NCBI GenBank assembly: GCA_016808115.1
Contig: JAEQBH010006400.1
Coordinates: 186,001-250,000 of the forward strand
Length of the DNA: 64,000 bases
Direction: 5' to 3'
Source of the DNA: Tetrastigma voinierianum
Lineage: Eukaryota > Streptophyta > Magnoliopsida > Vitales > Vitaceae
How positions within the stretch are numbered: the stretch's first letter is position 1; each line of letters starts with the position of its first letter. The position numbers were made by a program, and so were the translations under genes. The notes below the pieces were generated by a model. The model ran no database searches and was not told the DNA's origin. It saw only the letters and a program-made list of their open reading frames with translations. This document shows positions 23,820 through 34,800 of the stretch, in pieces.

Positions 23820-24915
23820 GCGACATAGTTTGATTAGCCATAGCATAATCTCGATAGAACTACTTGAAGCTGTATCTATGGCTTAAGCGTTATGTCATAA
23901 CCAAAGATTAAGCAACTAAAGCTAGAAACAAAGATTGTCGTGACATCTCACAAATTTATTGCGACATAAAGAACTGAAGATAGCAGAAAAAGCTTTGTTG
24001 CGACAAAAGACGACTATATCGCGACACAAATTTAAGAGTCAGTATTGAAAGGCAAGAAGACTTTGTTGCGAGAAAGAAGTTTTATGTTGCGACAAACACA
24101 ACAAAAGGTTGAGGTGAGCTTTGTTGCGACAAAGACATCTATTGTCGCTACAAAAATTAAGAAGAATTAAAAGAAGAATGTTGTGATGCAGAAAATTATG
24201 TCGCGACATAATGAAGAACTGAATGCAAAAATCTTTGTCGCGACAATGATTGAAAGTTTTTGAACCACAATGTCGCAATATTATTAGCTCTGTCATGACA
24301 ATGATCAAGCAATGGCAGTAGAGTTTGTATCAAAAATAAAATTTATGTCGCAACAATAAATTTGTAAGAGTAATAGATCTTTAATCATGTGAAAAGAAAG
24401 TGTCGCTATAGAAATGGAAGAGAAATGGAACTAAGCGTCTGAGTTTGTCACCAATAAAGGTGTCTTGAAATAAGCAGTTCGGCCCATTGACACGAGTTCA
24501 ATCTGCTTGATTACGGTGTAGACTATGTCGGCTATGAAGAAAAGTTTGTCACGACAACAACAACATGCAATTGTGAGAAACTTTGTCGCGACAAAGGTAG
24601 AGAAGAACCCCAGAAATAATGTCGCAACATAGCAAAGAATTTTGTGACAAAGTGGAAGAGCTGAAGGCAAAAAAATTTGTCACAACAAAGAAATTTATGT
24701 CGCGGAATTTCTTAGGAGTAGCAAAGAATGACAAGTTAGTTGCAATAAAGTTTTATGTCGCGACATAAGACACTCATGTAGTCACTAGGCGATTTCAAAT
24801 TATGTGTGACATATTCGAAGAAAGCACGAAATCATGTCACGACGAGTCACATGACCCGCAGCGAGAGTTGGGAACAAAGATGACAACTATGTCACGACAT
24901 AATTTTCTATGTTGC
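23820..24915 (+). repeat. Palindrome array in A1 3' LTR
   Basis: More than 20 recognisable copies of the TGTCGCGACA word in the U3 part of the LTR, spaced tens of bases apart. Perfect copies start at 24199, 24236, 24584 and 24756. The others carry mostly C-to-T or G-to-A changes inside the CGCG core (TTGCGACA, TCACGACA, TCGCAACA, TCATGACA). The array ends about 80 bp upstream of the TATA box. Confidence 0.85.
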
Positions 24916-24993
24916 GAAAAAGCAACCAATTGGGCTAGAATTTTTGGGGATCAATAATTTTAGCCTTGAAGTGCGACCCATCATTTGAAAATC

Positions 24994-25001
24994 TATAAAT
25001 A
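24994..25001 (+). promoter_or_regulatory. TATA box of A1 3' LTR
   Basis: TATAAATA with the same flanks (GAAAATC and GAAGCATCTAG) as in A2 at 50454. It lies downstream of the palindrome array. Confidence 0.65.
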
Positions 25002-26700
25002 GAAGCATCTAGGGCACCGTGCACACTTCCGCAAAACCAGGAACTTATAGGTACTCCTTTGTATATTATTTTTCTTTTCTTTTATTTTCTTCAATTTAGT
25101 TTTTAGAGTAGCATTTTAGTTAGTTTTCCTTGGAATTAAGCGAGTTGTATAAGTGCGAGTTTTGGCTAGTTTTCTCCCCATAAAATTATGTTTTCATTCT
25201 TGTTTGATTCATCGATTTGGAAATTTTCTAGAGTTTATCTATTTCAGTTCGTTTGCAATTTTAGTTAATTTACCTTATCAGTTAATCACTGTTATTTGTA
25301 ATCCAATTTTGAAAGACTAAGCTCCCTCTGGGATTGGATCGATGATAATTATTGTTTTCTGCTACACTTGAAAGAATGTCATAGTTCAAATTCTTTAATT
25401 TATTTAATTGGTATTGTTCATGAAGTTACTTGTTCAGAATATTAGTAGCGTGTACCCAGAAAAGGACTGTATCTTGCTCTGATTTCCAGGAAACCCTCTA
25501 GTGACTGGTGGAGATTGTTGGTAGACGATTACTTGGGGTATGTTGGTAATATTATGGAACTAATGAACTTTGAAAGATTATTTCGATAGATCACTAACTT
25601 ACTCATGGTGTGAGGATGGTTTGACGATGTATCAATTTAATTTATTAGAGACTTCTCCTCTATCTGATGAAAGGATCTTGATCCCGTGTTAGCATAGATC
25701 AAATCAAGGAGATAGAGAATTTTATCATATTCGATGGATGAGTTACCAATTAGATTGGAGAAGGCTTGTAATATCACGTACATAGAGCGAAATTCTTCAA
25801 ATTAAGATTTAGTGTGAAGTATTGAAAGAAAATACGAATCTTAGAAGGTTAATATTCTACAAATGCTTGATTAAACTCATGTATCAAGAAAAGATTCATG
25901 GATCTCTAAATAGTGAAATTTATGGTGTATGGAGAAATCCAAACTATACTACATTGCATCTTTGACAAGTTCAGATATCAAACTAATGGTTGAACTATGT
26001 TATAAAATAATACAGAAATTGATAATTATACATTGAACTATTTCCCAGTGTTACTTACCCAGTGAACTTGCCAATCCAATTATTTTAAATTCTTTATATA
26101 TAGTTATAGAATTTTATTTAATTTTTACTTTTCCTTTAGTTTAAAACCAAATCACTTTTAACTTTGGAGTTCAAATAGCAAGGATCTTAAGTAGATGGGG
26201 TAATTGATGCTTAGATTTTTCATCAATCCTCGTGGGAACGATATCTAGACTTAAATCCACTTTTATTACTTAAATGACCTGTGCACTTGTTGTGATCCAG
26301 ACCCAAACACATTTCAATTGAAGACTTCTCATACAAGGCAAACAACATATTTTATATCTTTGGTCAGTCAACAAGTTTTTGCTCACATTCTTTGAGGACT
26401 TTGGATTAGTCTTTGAGCAGCAATGTGTCTCAAAAGAATTAGTCAGCAAGTTTTGGAGCCGTTCTTGGGGGCCCGAATAGTCTTTAATTGGTAGTACCAT
26501 AATTTTTGCACACAACTGACCTCATCATATTTAGTCAATTTGGTCTTCAACAATTAGTCAGTTTTTGGTCTATGTGTAAAAATCAGCCAACAGATCAACA
26601 CTCTTACTTTCATACACTATATTACTTGAGACGACGCGTGCACTTGCGCACATAGGTGTATTATTTTATATTCACGCATCACGCCTACCTATCAAGTTTT

Positions 26701-26719
26701 TGACACCGTTTCCGGGGAT
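26701..26719 (+). promoter_or_regulatory. tRNA-Asp primer binding site of B
   Basis: TGACACCGTTTCCGGGGAT differs from the Athila PBS TGGCGCCGTTGCCGGGGAT by three substitutions (two G-to-A, one G-to-T). It follows CTATCA AGTTTT, the usual LTR-end context, and starts the internal region of B. Confidence 0.75.
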
Positions 26720-26860
26720 TAGGTGCTTTTACTAATATTGATACCATGTAGTCCTTCTTTACTTTGGATATTTTTCTAGCTTTTCTTATTTGTGCATATC
26801 TTTCTATCTTTGTTTATTTGGTTTGAAATTTTTGTTTTTGTTTTGTAGGTTTCAATCACA

Positions 26861-27460
26861 ATGGACCCTTTTAAAGAATTGACAACCAAATGTCCTTCTC
26901 ACTCAATGACTAAGAGTGAGCCAAATAGTCAATGAGAATCATCAAAGAGTGAGAAATAAAATGCGGAGCCCACAAATTTCTATGCATCGTGTTCGATATG
27001 GAGGTACCCCATACTTGAGCAATTTTAATGTTGGATGGGACCATCACTCGAGCACATCATGGGAAGAGAGACAAGATACTTATCATTCTCCACATGTCCA
27101 AATATCAAACTTGAAAGATACCATAGCTGAATTGGCTAGATCAAGGGCTGAATTTGAAGATTCTACAGCTCAAATGGCCAAGGAAAGTCAACTATGGCTA
27201 AAGTGAGAATATCTCAAGCTGAAAATGAAATCTTAATGGGTGATATGGACTATTCTCAAGCTAGTATGCGTAGGTTTTATGTCCAAAATGAAATGAGTCA
27301 ACCTCCACAAGAGAAAATGTTTAACCCAGAGGCAACCATAACTGAACTAAGAAGAGTTCAAGCTGAATCGACAACATCTCGACTCAGTTGTGGAGAAGGT
27401 GCACCTTCCACAAGAGGAGTCAAATGTTGAAAGAAAAATGGATGAATTATCCATCACAAT
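26861..27460 (+). pseudogene. gag: Gag C-terminal remnant of B
   Basis: An ATG at 26861 lies 13 bp after a TTTTGTAG acceptor-like site (AG at 26847-26848) and is followed by stops after about 25 codons. The 96-residue frame 26916-27206 contains YGGTPYLSNFNVGWDHHSST, matching the Asn-x-GW-x-x-HPNFSW region of Athila gag C-termini, then NLKDTIAELARSRAEFEDST (cf. NLE-x-x-I-x-x-LA-x-SQ-x-x-F). A second frame (27194-27430) continues a helical Glu/Gln-rich part. The capsid half of gag is absent: the leader joins straight to the C-terminal region. Confidence 0.6.
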
Positions 27461-28260
27461 GGCTAAATTAGCTAAGTGTAGGCTCATGGAAGAAACGAGA
27501 ACTAATGTTCAAATTTAGCCTATATCACTTAAAAATTACTCTAAGGGCCACTTCTTATACTAAAACCAAAGTGAGATACATCGACATCTACTAGATGAGG
27601 AATGAGTATACTAGAACTAGTGGCCAAACAAATGAATGAGGAGAGGAAAATGGTTGAAATGTCCTTTGAAGGATAACATGAGAGTTTGCCATCCCTTTTT
27701 AAAGTGATTAGAGAAGAAGCAAGGAAGAACTTGAGAAAATCACAAAAGTAAAGGATGGTCCACAAATTTTGAAAGCCTTGATTGTAATGGAAGAGGAACC
27801 AACTTCTCCGAAATCACATAAAATGATGCACTATGAAGTTCTAAAGACTATTCCGGAGATGGCTCCAAGGGGTGACATGCATGAAGAATTGAAAACTAAG
27901 GAAATAACCCCCATGTCCAAGGTGGAGGAGTGCATTATTCAGTTGAACAAGGAAATGGAAGCTACCATTGTGATTCATAAAGAAAAATAAATAAATAAAG
28001 AAGATCGTGAAAGAATATATGCCCAAGATGCTATTGGAGAACAACTATCGGTTCTTTGGAATGAATGGAGGAGGCAATAACTAACCTAACCTTAGTTAAT
28101 AGAATTAAAGTTGGACTCATAATGAACAATTTCTTAAGAAATGACTCGACATTTCTTCTTCCGCTCTTTATTTTATTTATTTACTAGCTCTTATGGTTTT
28201 AGGGTTATTTTGAGTCTTTATAAGTTTAATTTTGTTATTTTGTGTATTTTTGTCTTGTAG
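27461..28260 (+). other. B internal region of unknown nature, pol missing
   Basis: A 73-residue open segment (27769-27990) rich in Glu, Lys and Met is followed by stops; I do not recognise it. Protease, RT, RNase H and integrase, expected here, are absent. From 28150 the sequence turns T-rich and ends in TTTTTGTCTTGTAG at 28260, a splice-acceptor-like site right before the additional ORF, which would fit a spliced subgenomic RNA (inference). Confidence 0.45.
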
Positions 28261-29837
28261 GTCAGCTCAAGACATACCATCTTGTGATGATGGAGGGGGC
28301 AATACGAGAAGAGTATCCTTTGTGGGGCTTTCTCCTTCTGACCTGGAGATCAAGTCCGACTATTTCCATCTCATTTTGGCATTCTAATAATCTTATCACC
28401 TCAAATCCACCACCAAGCTTCCTTATCAACCCTTACAAGCTCGATTGAATCTCCAAGCATATTCAAAGACCTAAAAGGCATTTGATGATCATTTCGGTAT
28501 TACACTCAATTTGAGGGGTGTTGGATCTTTTTTTGGGTTGCTGGTGTAGTTGAGGCTGTTGTGAGGTGTATTTAGAGGATTTTGAAGGATCCAAACAGTG
28601 TTAGAAATCAAAGGAATTGGCTACCAAACAATTGCTTGATCAATTGCCAAGGCAAGTCTTCAATGTGATTTGGGTCATAATAGAGTGCCAAACTGTGGTG
28701 AATCAACTAAAGGTTAATTGCTTGAATGTGGTGGAGGTACAAGCATCAAATTGTCAAATATTTGAGCTAACGTCATTAAGTGGAGTCCTTTCTTCCAAGA
28801 GGTCAAGAATGAAAAAAGCTTCCAATACACCTTCGGAGGAATATGATTGCATAAAATTCATCTCCACTTGAAGCTTGAGTTACTACTTTATAGCAAATAA
28901 CAAGACTTCATCGAAGGTTGGCTCGGATGATTTCTTTCGAAGGGCAATAGTTAACAAGGGATGGAAAAGACCTTTGCAAAGCTCTAGGCAGTAGTGAAAG
29001 AGGTGGTGTAGAGAGAGAATTTTACCTTGACATGTGAAGAAGACATAAAAGTATGGGTTTGAGGCAAATGGGTGCCCTTCGATAGTGAGACAATCAATAG
29101 GTTTTATAACCTACTAAGTGTAAATGATGAGGAATATAAAAGGCCACTAGAGAGACTGACTATGCTGAAATAATCACAAGCTACTTGATGCAAGCTGATG
29201 GAGACAGGCTCGAGAGGGCCGTACGATGAGCTTGTGAAAGCATCTCACTCTATGTGCACAGGGTGTGGAACCATTTTATCCACATCCAGCAGAATCTCTA
29301 GCACAAATGTGTGCGAGTGGCAAAGAGAGCCGATGAACATGACATCCTGGACATCAAGGTGATGTAAGCTGAGGAATCGAGGAGGCCAATATGGTATAAA
29401 AGAGAGCGGGAAGATGAATTTGGGACATCCTTCCTTGTGCTGACTATGAAGAGAGTTGGACAAAATCTTTCAGCGTAAGAAGACTTGCTTCATCGATCAA
29501 AGCAATACGAGTGAGTAGAGGGCCCTTGGCTCGAGTCAACATAGATTCCCGGTCGTGAAATTATAAGTGGGAAGATGAAACGATGAGCAAGATATTGGAG
29601 CCTACCATTTTAGCATGAGGAGAATCCTCTACCTCCCATGATGCCTTAGAAGAGCTCACCACAAGAGTGGATGCATTTTGGAACGAGCACCATGAGTTTG
29701 AAGTAATTGTGAATTAGCAACTAGAGGAGATACGAGGCCAAAATGTGACTATATTGAGGAATCGGGACACGATCTCTAGGCAACTAGCTCAGCTCCTATC
29801 CATCTATGCACCACCACCACCACATAGTGATCACTAA
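28261..29837 (+). pseudogene. Additional ORF of B (PF20167-like), remnant
   Basis: Segments in order: SEEYDCIKFIST (28830-28870; the family has an x-K-F-x-S-x-E-A start), NKGWKRPLQSS, REFYLDM (near 29020; family REFYAN), then VWV-stop-GKWVPFDSETINRFYN (29050-29110), closely matching the VRGKWVPF...IN-x-F signature of the putative plant transposon protein family, then a Glu-rich helical tail ending in IYAPPPPPHSDH and a natural TAA at 29835. Several stops and frameshifts break it. No transmembrane segment is visible, so I would not call it an envelope protein despite its position. Confidence 0.65.
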
Positions 29838-31193
29838 GATCACTAAGGGAGTCCTCTTATGCCTTTGATTTTCTATTACATTGAGGACAATGCAAATTAT
29901 GAGTTTGGGGGTGAGGGTTGGGTTGCGGTTTGGTTTTGAATTGTGCATGCATGTGGTAGTCACGTTCAGCCTTATTTGTTTTTGTGTTTAGTTTTGATGT
30001 AGTATTGTTGTTTTTGTTGTGTTGGTTAGTTTAGTTAGTGTCCTTGCATGCATGCTTGTTGCTTTTTGGTTTTGCTTTAGTTAATTTTTATGCATGCTTG
30101 TGTGTTTGTATATCTTTGCATGTGTTTTTCTTTTAATTTAGTATGTTTTTCATGTCTTAGTTGAGTTGAATTGGGTGTGTCTACGGTGTAATGTGTTGAA
30201 CCTCAATTGTTGTGAATTTTCATGTGGAATACTTGGGCACTTGTTAAATTCAGGATTTGTATGTATGATTAGCTATGGATGGCTTAGTTTGTCTACCCCC
30301 TATACCTTTCAAGAAGCTATTTCTTTAAGGAACTTATGCGCACACATACTATATCTCGCTTGTATAGATTGGTTCCGACCCCCCTTGCTGAAATTGGGTT
30401 TACCATGAGAGTTGATAACTCTTTAAGTGACAGGACACACCTTCAATAAGAGGATTTCCAATGGGCCCTCACTGTAGAAAAAGTGCAAAAAACATTAAAA
30501 AATAAAGAATAAATAGAAAACAAAAAAAAATAAAGAATTGAAATAAATTGGGATGATTCCAGTGTAATCAGAGGCACGGAGTCAGGGGCCTTTCAAAGCC
30601 TAATGTCCTAAGCCAACTGGCCGGGAGTCATTAACTTCACTGTCCTCTACAGGGGACAGAAGATGTATCAATCTTGCAAGTAGGTGCTTTGGTTTATCTA
30701 GTTGAGTGTTCGAGGTGAATTTCGAGGGGAACTTAATGTCAGTGCTAACTTATTTGGTGAAGTCTGATGGATCGATACATGGACACTTCTCTATAACACC
30801 TTGCCATTGCATCCTACTTTAGGTTTGTGTGTTTCAATAAAAAGTGTGTTCTTATCCTTGTCTAGTTAGTTTCTTTCAAAAGAGTGAACTGAGTTTGAGT
30901 TTGTGGGTGTTGAAACCTTTTCATACAATGGAGATCTATGATTACACACTTTCACCTATTTCCTTTAAGAAAGGTCATTAAGAACATGGAAATTTTCTAT
31001 GTTCCACCATACTAATAATATTTTCCTTTATATGTGTAATGTTTTTGTGTCCCACATTATTGGTTACATATTTAAGAACTCATTCACTATGTCCTTTTGA
31101 TCGAGTTAATTTAGCACCTTTTTTCATCTCTATTTTGTCGTGAGTTTTTCTAGTTTTTCTGCTTGGGGATAAGCAAGGATTTTAGTTTTGGAG
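29838..31193 (+). other. B 3' noncoding region and putative PPT
   Basis: No coding signal. It contains GAGTTTGGGGGTGAGGG at about 29903, repeated TGCATGC words (29945-30125), an A-rich stretch at 30475-30545, and GCTTGGGGATAAGCAAGG at 31161-31178 followed by TTTTGGAG just before the LTR start at 31194, the likely polypurine tract region. Confidence 0.5.
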
Positions 31194-31313
31194 TGTCATT
31201 AGTACATTTTGTACTCATTATATCCCTAAATTTGGGGTAGTTTTAGATTGTTTTTAGTTTATAAATAAGTGTTCTAATTCTATTTTTGCTCATATTTGCA
31301 TATAGGTACAATA
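31194..31313 (+). repeat. 3' LTR stub of B
   Basis: TGTCATTAGTACATTTTG and the following ~110 bp match the start of the LTR at 9196, then similarity ends where Copia integrase sequence begins. The rest of the LTR is missing or displaced. Confidence 0.6.
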
Positions 31314-33570
31314 CCAAGGCCAAAGGAAATCGTGTCACTCAATAATTGGAGTTGGTACACACTAATGTGGGTGGACCAATAAGCGTTCTAGCGAGAGGCG
31401 AGTGTGAGTACTTCATCACCTTTACTAATGACTACTCAAGATATGGTTATGCTTACCTAAAGTTCCATAAGTCTGAAGCTTTTGAAAAATTTCAAGAATA
31501 TAAGGCTAAGGTAGAAAAGCAATTAGGCATCCATATCAAGTAGCTTCGATCTGACCGAGGCAGTGAATACCGCTAGTCTTTCTTGGCTAAAGAGGGGATA
31601 ATTTCTCAATTATCATCTCCTAGAACACCTAAATAAAATGGAGTCTCTAAAATGAGAAACATAACCCTTTTAGATATGGTGAGGTTGATGATCAATTACT
31701 CATCATTATTAAATTGTTTGGGGATATGCCTTAAAGATAGTTGCTTACATACTAAACTTGGTTCCATCTAAATCCGTTTCAAAGACACCCAAAAAATTAT
31801 GGAAAGGGCGCAAATCCAATTTGAACCATATTCGAATTAGAGAGTGCTTGACATCTTACCATAAATCATAAAAATCATAATATCATTAAAATGTGTATAT
31901 TTATTGGCTACCCGAGAGCAGAGGTGGAATATTTTATAATCCTGAGAAAATAAGTAGTGTGAGAACACACTCCACTTTCCTAGAAGGGTTATGTGAACAA
32001 TTTTAACCTAAAAATACGAGTGGTTCTTGAGAGCTCGACTCGGTTAGAATCCATCAAAACTCATAATTTTCCACCCATGTTTCTCGTTGATGTTCAAAAA
32101 GGGGGAATATGTACAATATCTACTCAAAGGTGAACAAACACTGGAAACCGCTGAGAACTAAGTTCAAGAAATTCAAGAAAAAGAAGATAATGAAGAGATT
32201 TGAAATCCACCTGAACCACAAAACTTGGATCTTCTTATGCATGTACAACAACTAATGCATCAAACTCGTTGTAGGAGGATAATACGTAAACCTGCATGTT
32301 ATGCCTTATTAGAAGAGACATATCAAGCCGTTTTGGATAATGCTAATGACGACCCTACACATATGAAGAAGCATTAGAGGATGTTGATGTGAAACAATGA
32401 AAAAAGGTGATAGACCATGAGATAGAATCTATGGATTCAAACTCAGTATGGTGTCTTATAGAAACTCTAAAGGGTGAACCAGTGGTACGGCGGATCTGAG
32501 AAAAAAGAGGTTAAGCGAAGGTTTGAAACCTTCAAAGGTAGATTGGTGCAAAAGGTTATGCCTAAAAAGAGGGGATAGATTATCATGAAACTCTTTCACC
32601 AATAGTCATGCTTAAGTTTGTCCGGATTCTCTTAGTTGTAGTACTAGCTCTCAAGTATGAGGTTTAGCAAATCGATGTCAAAAGAGCTTCCCCAAATGAG
32701 GATTTGGAAGAGGACATCTATATGAAGCAACCAAAGGGGTTCATAGAAAAAGGTCAAGAACACATGGTTTGCAAGTTGCATAGGTCCATTTATGGACTTC
32801 AGCAAGCATCCATGACATGGAACATAAGGTTTGATCAGGATTGCTCCAAAGATCATACGGTTGTTCAGAGAAGCCTAATGAACCATGTGTGTGCAAAATG
32901 ATTCAATGTACAGTGGTAGTCATCCTTGTTTTTTATGTAGATGGCATCATATTAATTGGAAACAATGTGAAAGTGTTCCCAAACATAAAAGGTTACCTAA
33001 AATAGTAGTTTGATATGAGAGACTTGGGTGAAGCCAACTATATTCTAGGAATCAAACTTTTACACAACTAGGAGAATAAAGTGTTAGCTTTGTCCCAAGC
33101 TTCCTAATGGCTAGTTTGGCATGGAGATTTCCAAGAGGGGATTTCTACCCTCCCGACATTGAATTCATCTTTCTGAGGGATAATCACATAAAACTCCCAA
33201 AGAGAAAGAACTCATGAGTGAGAAATCTTATGCTTTGGTTGTTGGTAGTCTCATGTATGCCATGTTATGCCTTGGCGAGATATTTTTCTATACGGTGGGA
33301 ATCGTGGCCGTCTGAGCTAGATCCCCAGTAGAACTTTGGACTATAATGAAAACAAATACTCAAGTATCTAAAGAGAATGAGGGATTATATGTTGGTGTAT
33401 TTCAGTGGGAGTCTTGGAACACTTGGTTATACTGACTCTGATATTGAATCTTGTAAAATAGCATATGAGAACCTTGCAGTCTCTTTTACTAAGACTCTAC
33501 CTGAGCATGTCTTTGAGAAGCATGTAAACTATATGCGTCTAGTGTCCTAGGCTTACTTTAGAGTAAGTGG
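31314..33570 (+). pseudogene. pol: Ty1/Copia pol remnant (integrase, RT, RNase H)
   Basis: Integrase core: ELVHTNVGGPIS (catalytic Asp of HTDV now Asn), FITFTNDYSRYGYAYL, LRSDRGSEYR (second Asp kept) and NGVSKMRNITLLDM (Glu now Lys). After a gap, RT: VWCLIETLKG, VKRASPNEDLEEDIYMKQPKGF in pieces, HMVCKLHRSIYGLQQASMTW, then FYVDGIILIGN where the family has YVDD. RNase H part: DLGEANYILGIKL, VGSLMYAMLC, GYTDSDIES joined directly to SFTKTLPEHVFEKH, so most of RNase H is deleted. Integrase-before-RT order and these motifs mark Copia. Gag and the 5' LTR are absent. Confidence 0.85.
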
Positions 33571-34800
33571 GAGTTGGTTACATTATGCTTTAGTAGCAAG
33601 ACTAAATGTAATTTCATTTTCTGATTTAATAGTGTGAATTTCTTGAATTCTTATGCACCCATTGGTTCACATATGAGGTCCAGATTAGTTATGCAGTACA
33701 TGATTGTAAGGATACGTCCATAGAAGACATGGTCGTGGTTCTCATAATTAATGGGTGTCTGATTGATAAATGAGTTGGGAACTTTATTGGGGCGTATTCT
33801 ATGAAATAATCTGTCTTGGTTATAGTAGAATATTAGAGTGAATTATATTGTACTCACTTTGAGAGGGTAAAGAGAGATTTAATTAAAGGTAATATTATGT
33901 AAAAGAGAATTAAATCTCATGCCATATTAGATATGTTATTTTTCTTAATCCTGAGTATATTATAAACAAGTAGTTAGGTGATTATCATTCTTTGAGTTAT
34001 CAATAAGTGAGTTCTCTTTTTTAAAGACTAATACCTTAATGATTTTGGAATAATGATCATTTGACTACCAGAGTTTATGAGACATACAAAATTTAATTTG
34101 TATGAAATATTAATATGTTTTAGTACTCGGATGTTGAAAGACACTAACCAGTGCATTGGATCCGTTAGAGAAACTGATAAGTTAAGAGAATAAATAATTA
34201 ATCGATTGATAGAAACCGTTGTCGATTAATTATCGATACTTTACAAAGGGAAAATACATTTAATATGTACATTATTGATCTTGGAGTTCACATATGGGCT
34301 TTTAGTGGAATAGCACCAGATAAGATCACGGTCCCAGACTTGCTTCTGAGCAAGTGAGATATTGTTGGATTTATGCTCTAGAAACAATCGGTCGTTGATC
34401 GAGAATTCGAGAAAATTAATAGTAATGGGTTGTTAGATCACGAGGTATCCCAGTATTGATGGGGTGATTAATTAATTGCCCAACGAGGGCGAAACCACAT
34501 GGGCGTGAGTTTGGTTACTTGAGAGGCAAGAAACTTGGTAAGGCAGGAGTTTGGTTACTTGAGAGGCAAGAAACCCTTTAAGGCAAGGATTGATTGCTTA
34601 AGGGACAAATAATCCTAAAAGGTAAGGGTTTGGAGTCTATAAATAGACCCCTCTCCCTTGGACCTTCACATTATCTCCCTTCCCTATAGCCTTTCCACAC
34701 ATACGTAAGGTGAGTACCAATTCTGCGATCTCACAGAGTAAGCATGCCTCTGCATGAATTTTTCGCAACTAGAATAGCTTGAAAGGTCTTAAGTCAAGAG
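33571..34800 (+). repeat. Copia LTR-like sequence with promoter
   Basis: After the pol end, GTAAGTGGGAG (33559-33569) and TTATGCTTTAGTAGCAAG resemble the PPT/LTR junction of plant Copia elements. A second such junction (GAGCAAGTGAGATATTGTTGG) is at 34359-34379, so two LTR-like pieces may be joined. The right piece has TATAAATA at 34638-34645 in a CT-rich context. A 28-bp direct repeat (GAGTTTGGTTACTTGAGAGG...) occurs at 34507-34534 and 34547-34574 just upstream of that TATA box. Boundaries are uncertain. Confidence 0.45.
34638..34645 (+). promoter_or_regulatory. TATA box in Copia LTR-like sequence
   Basis: TATAAATA within GAGTCTATAAATAGACCCC, followed by CTCTCCCTTGG and a CT-rich leader, a typical plant core promoter layout. 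Confidence 0.55.

Larger units (their letters stand above)
10338..26681 (+). mobile_element. Element A1: near full-length Athila-like Gypsy element
   Basis: Order on the plus strand: 5' LTR (10338-13152), PBS, gag, protease, RT, RNase H, integrase, palindrome array, promoter-like module, additional ORF, 2 kb noncoding, PPT (AAGTTTGGGGGAA), 3' LTR (23624-26681). The total of about 16.3 kb and the long LTRs are large for a Gypsy element but compatible with Athila. All coding regions are interrupted by stops and frameshifts and key catalytic residues are lost, so it cannot move by itself. The LTRs differ clearly from each other (substitutions and many indels), so the insertion is old or the element is recombinant. 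Confidence 0.8.
23624..26681 (+). repeat. 3' LTR of A1
   Basis: Starts TGATGAGTCCTAAACTC and ends ...GCATCA, by comparison with the A2 3' LTR. Layout: palindrome array 23820-24915, TATAAATA 24994-25001, T-rich leader, then the U5 portion with TGTGCACTTG words. Near 26440 it contains a GTTTTGGAGCCGTTCTTGGG stretch resembling a PBS inside the LTR; A2 has the same oddity at 51930. It is closer in sequence to the A2 3' LTR than to the A1 5' LTR. Confidence 0.75.
9196..31313 (+). mobile_element. Element B: Athila-like element, split by A1 and pol-less
   Basis: The same LTR start (TGTC, four to six variable bases, then ACATTTTGTACT) occurs at 9196 and 31194 and stays alignable for about 100 bp (shared CTATTTTTGCTCATATT and CATATAGGTACAAT). 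The first copy runs to 10337, where element A1 begins. After A1 a PBS for tRNA-Asp occurs at 26701, then a gag-like and an env-position ORF, then the second LTR start, cut off at about 31313 by Copia sequence. The simplest reading is that A1 inserted near the end of B's 5' LTR. No clean target-site duplication is visible (TGGTG on the left, CGCCT on the right), so a recombination between elements remains possible. Confidence 0.5.

Noticed and set aside
26440..26465. Second PBS marking the true LTR end of A1
   Set aside because: GTTTTGGAGCCGTTCTTGGG resembles a PBS, but LTR-type sequence shared with A2 continues on both sides, so it is more likely an old duplicated or recombined piece within the LTR.
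10338..26681. An autonomous, currently active retrotransposon
   Set aside because: Stops, frameshifts, lost catalytic residues and visibly different LTRs rule this out.
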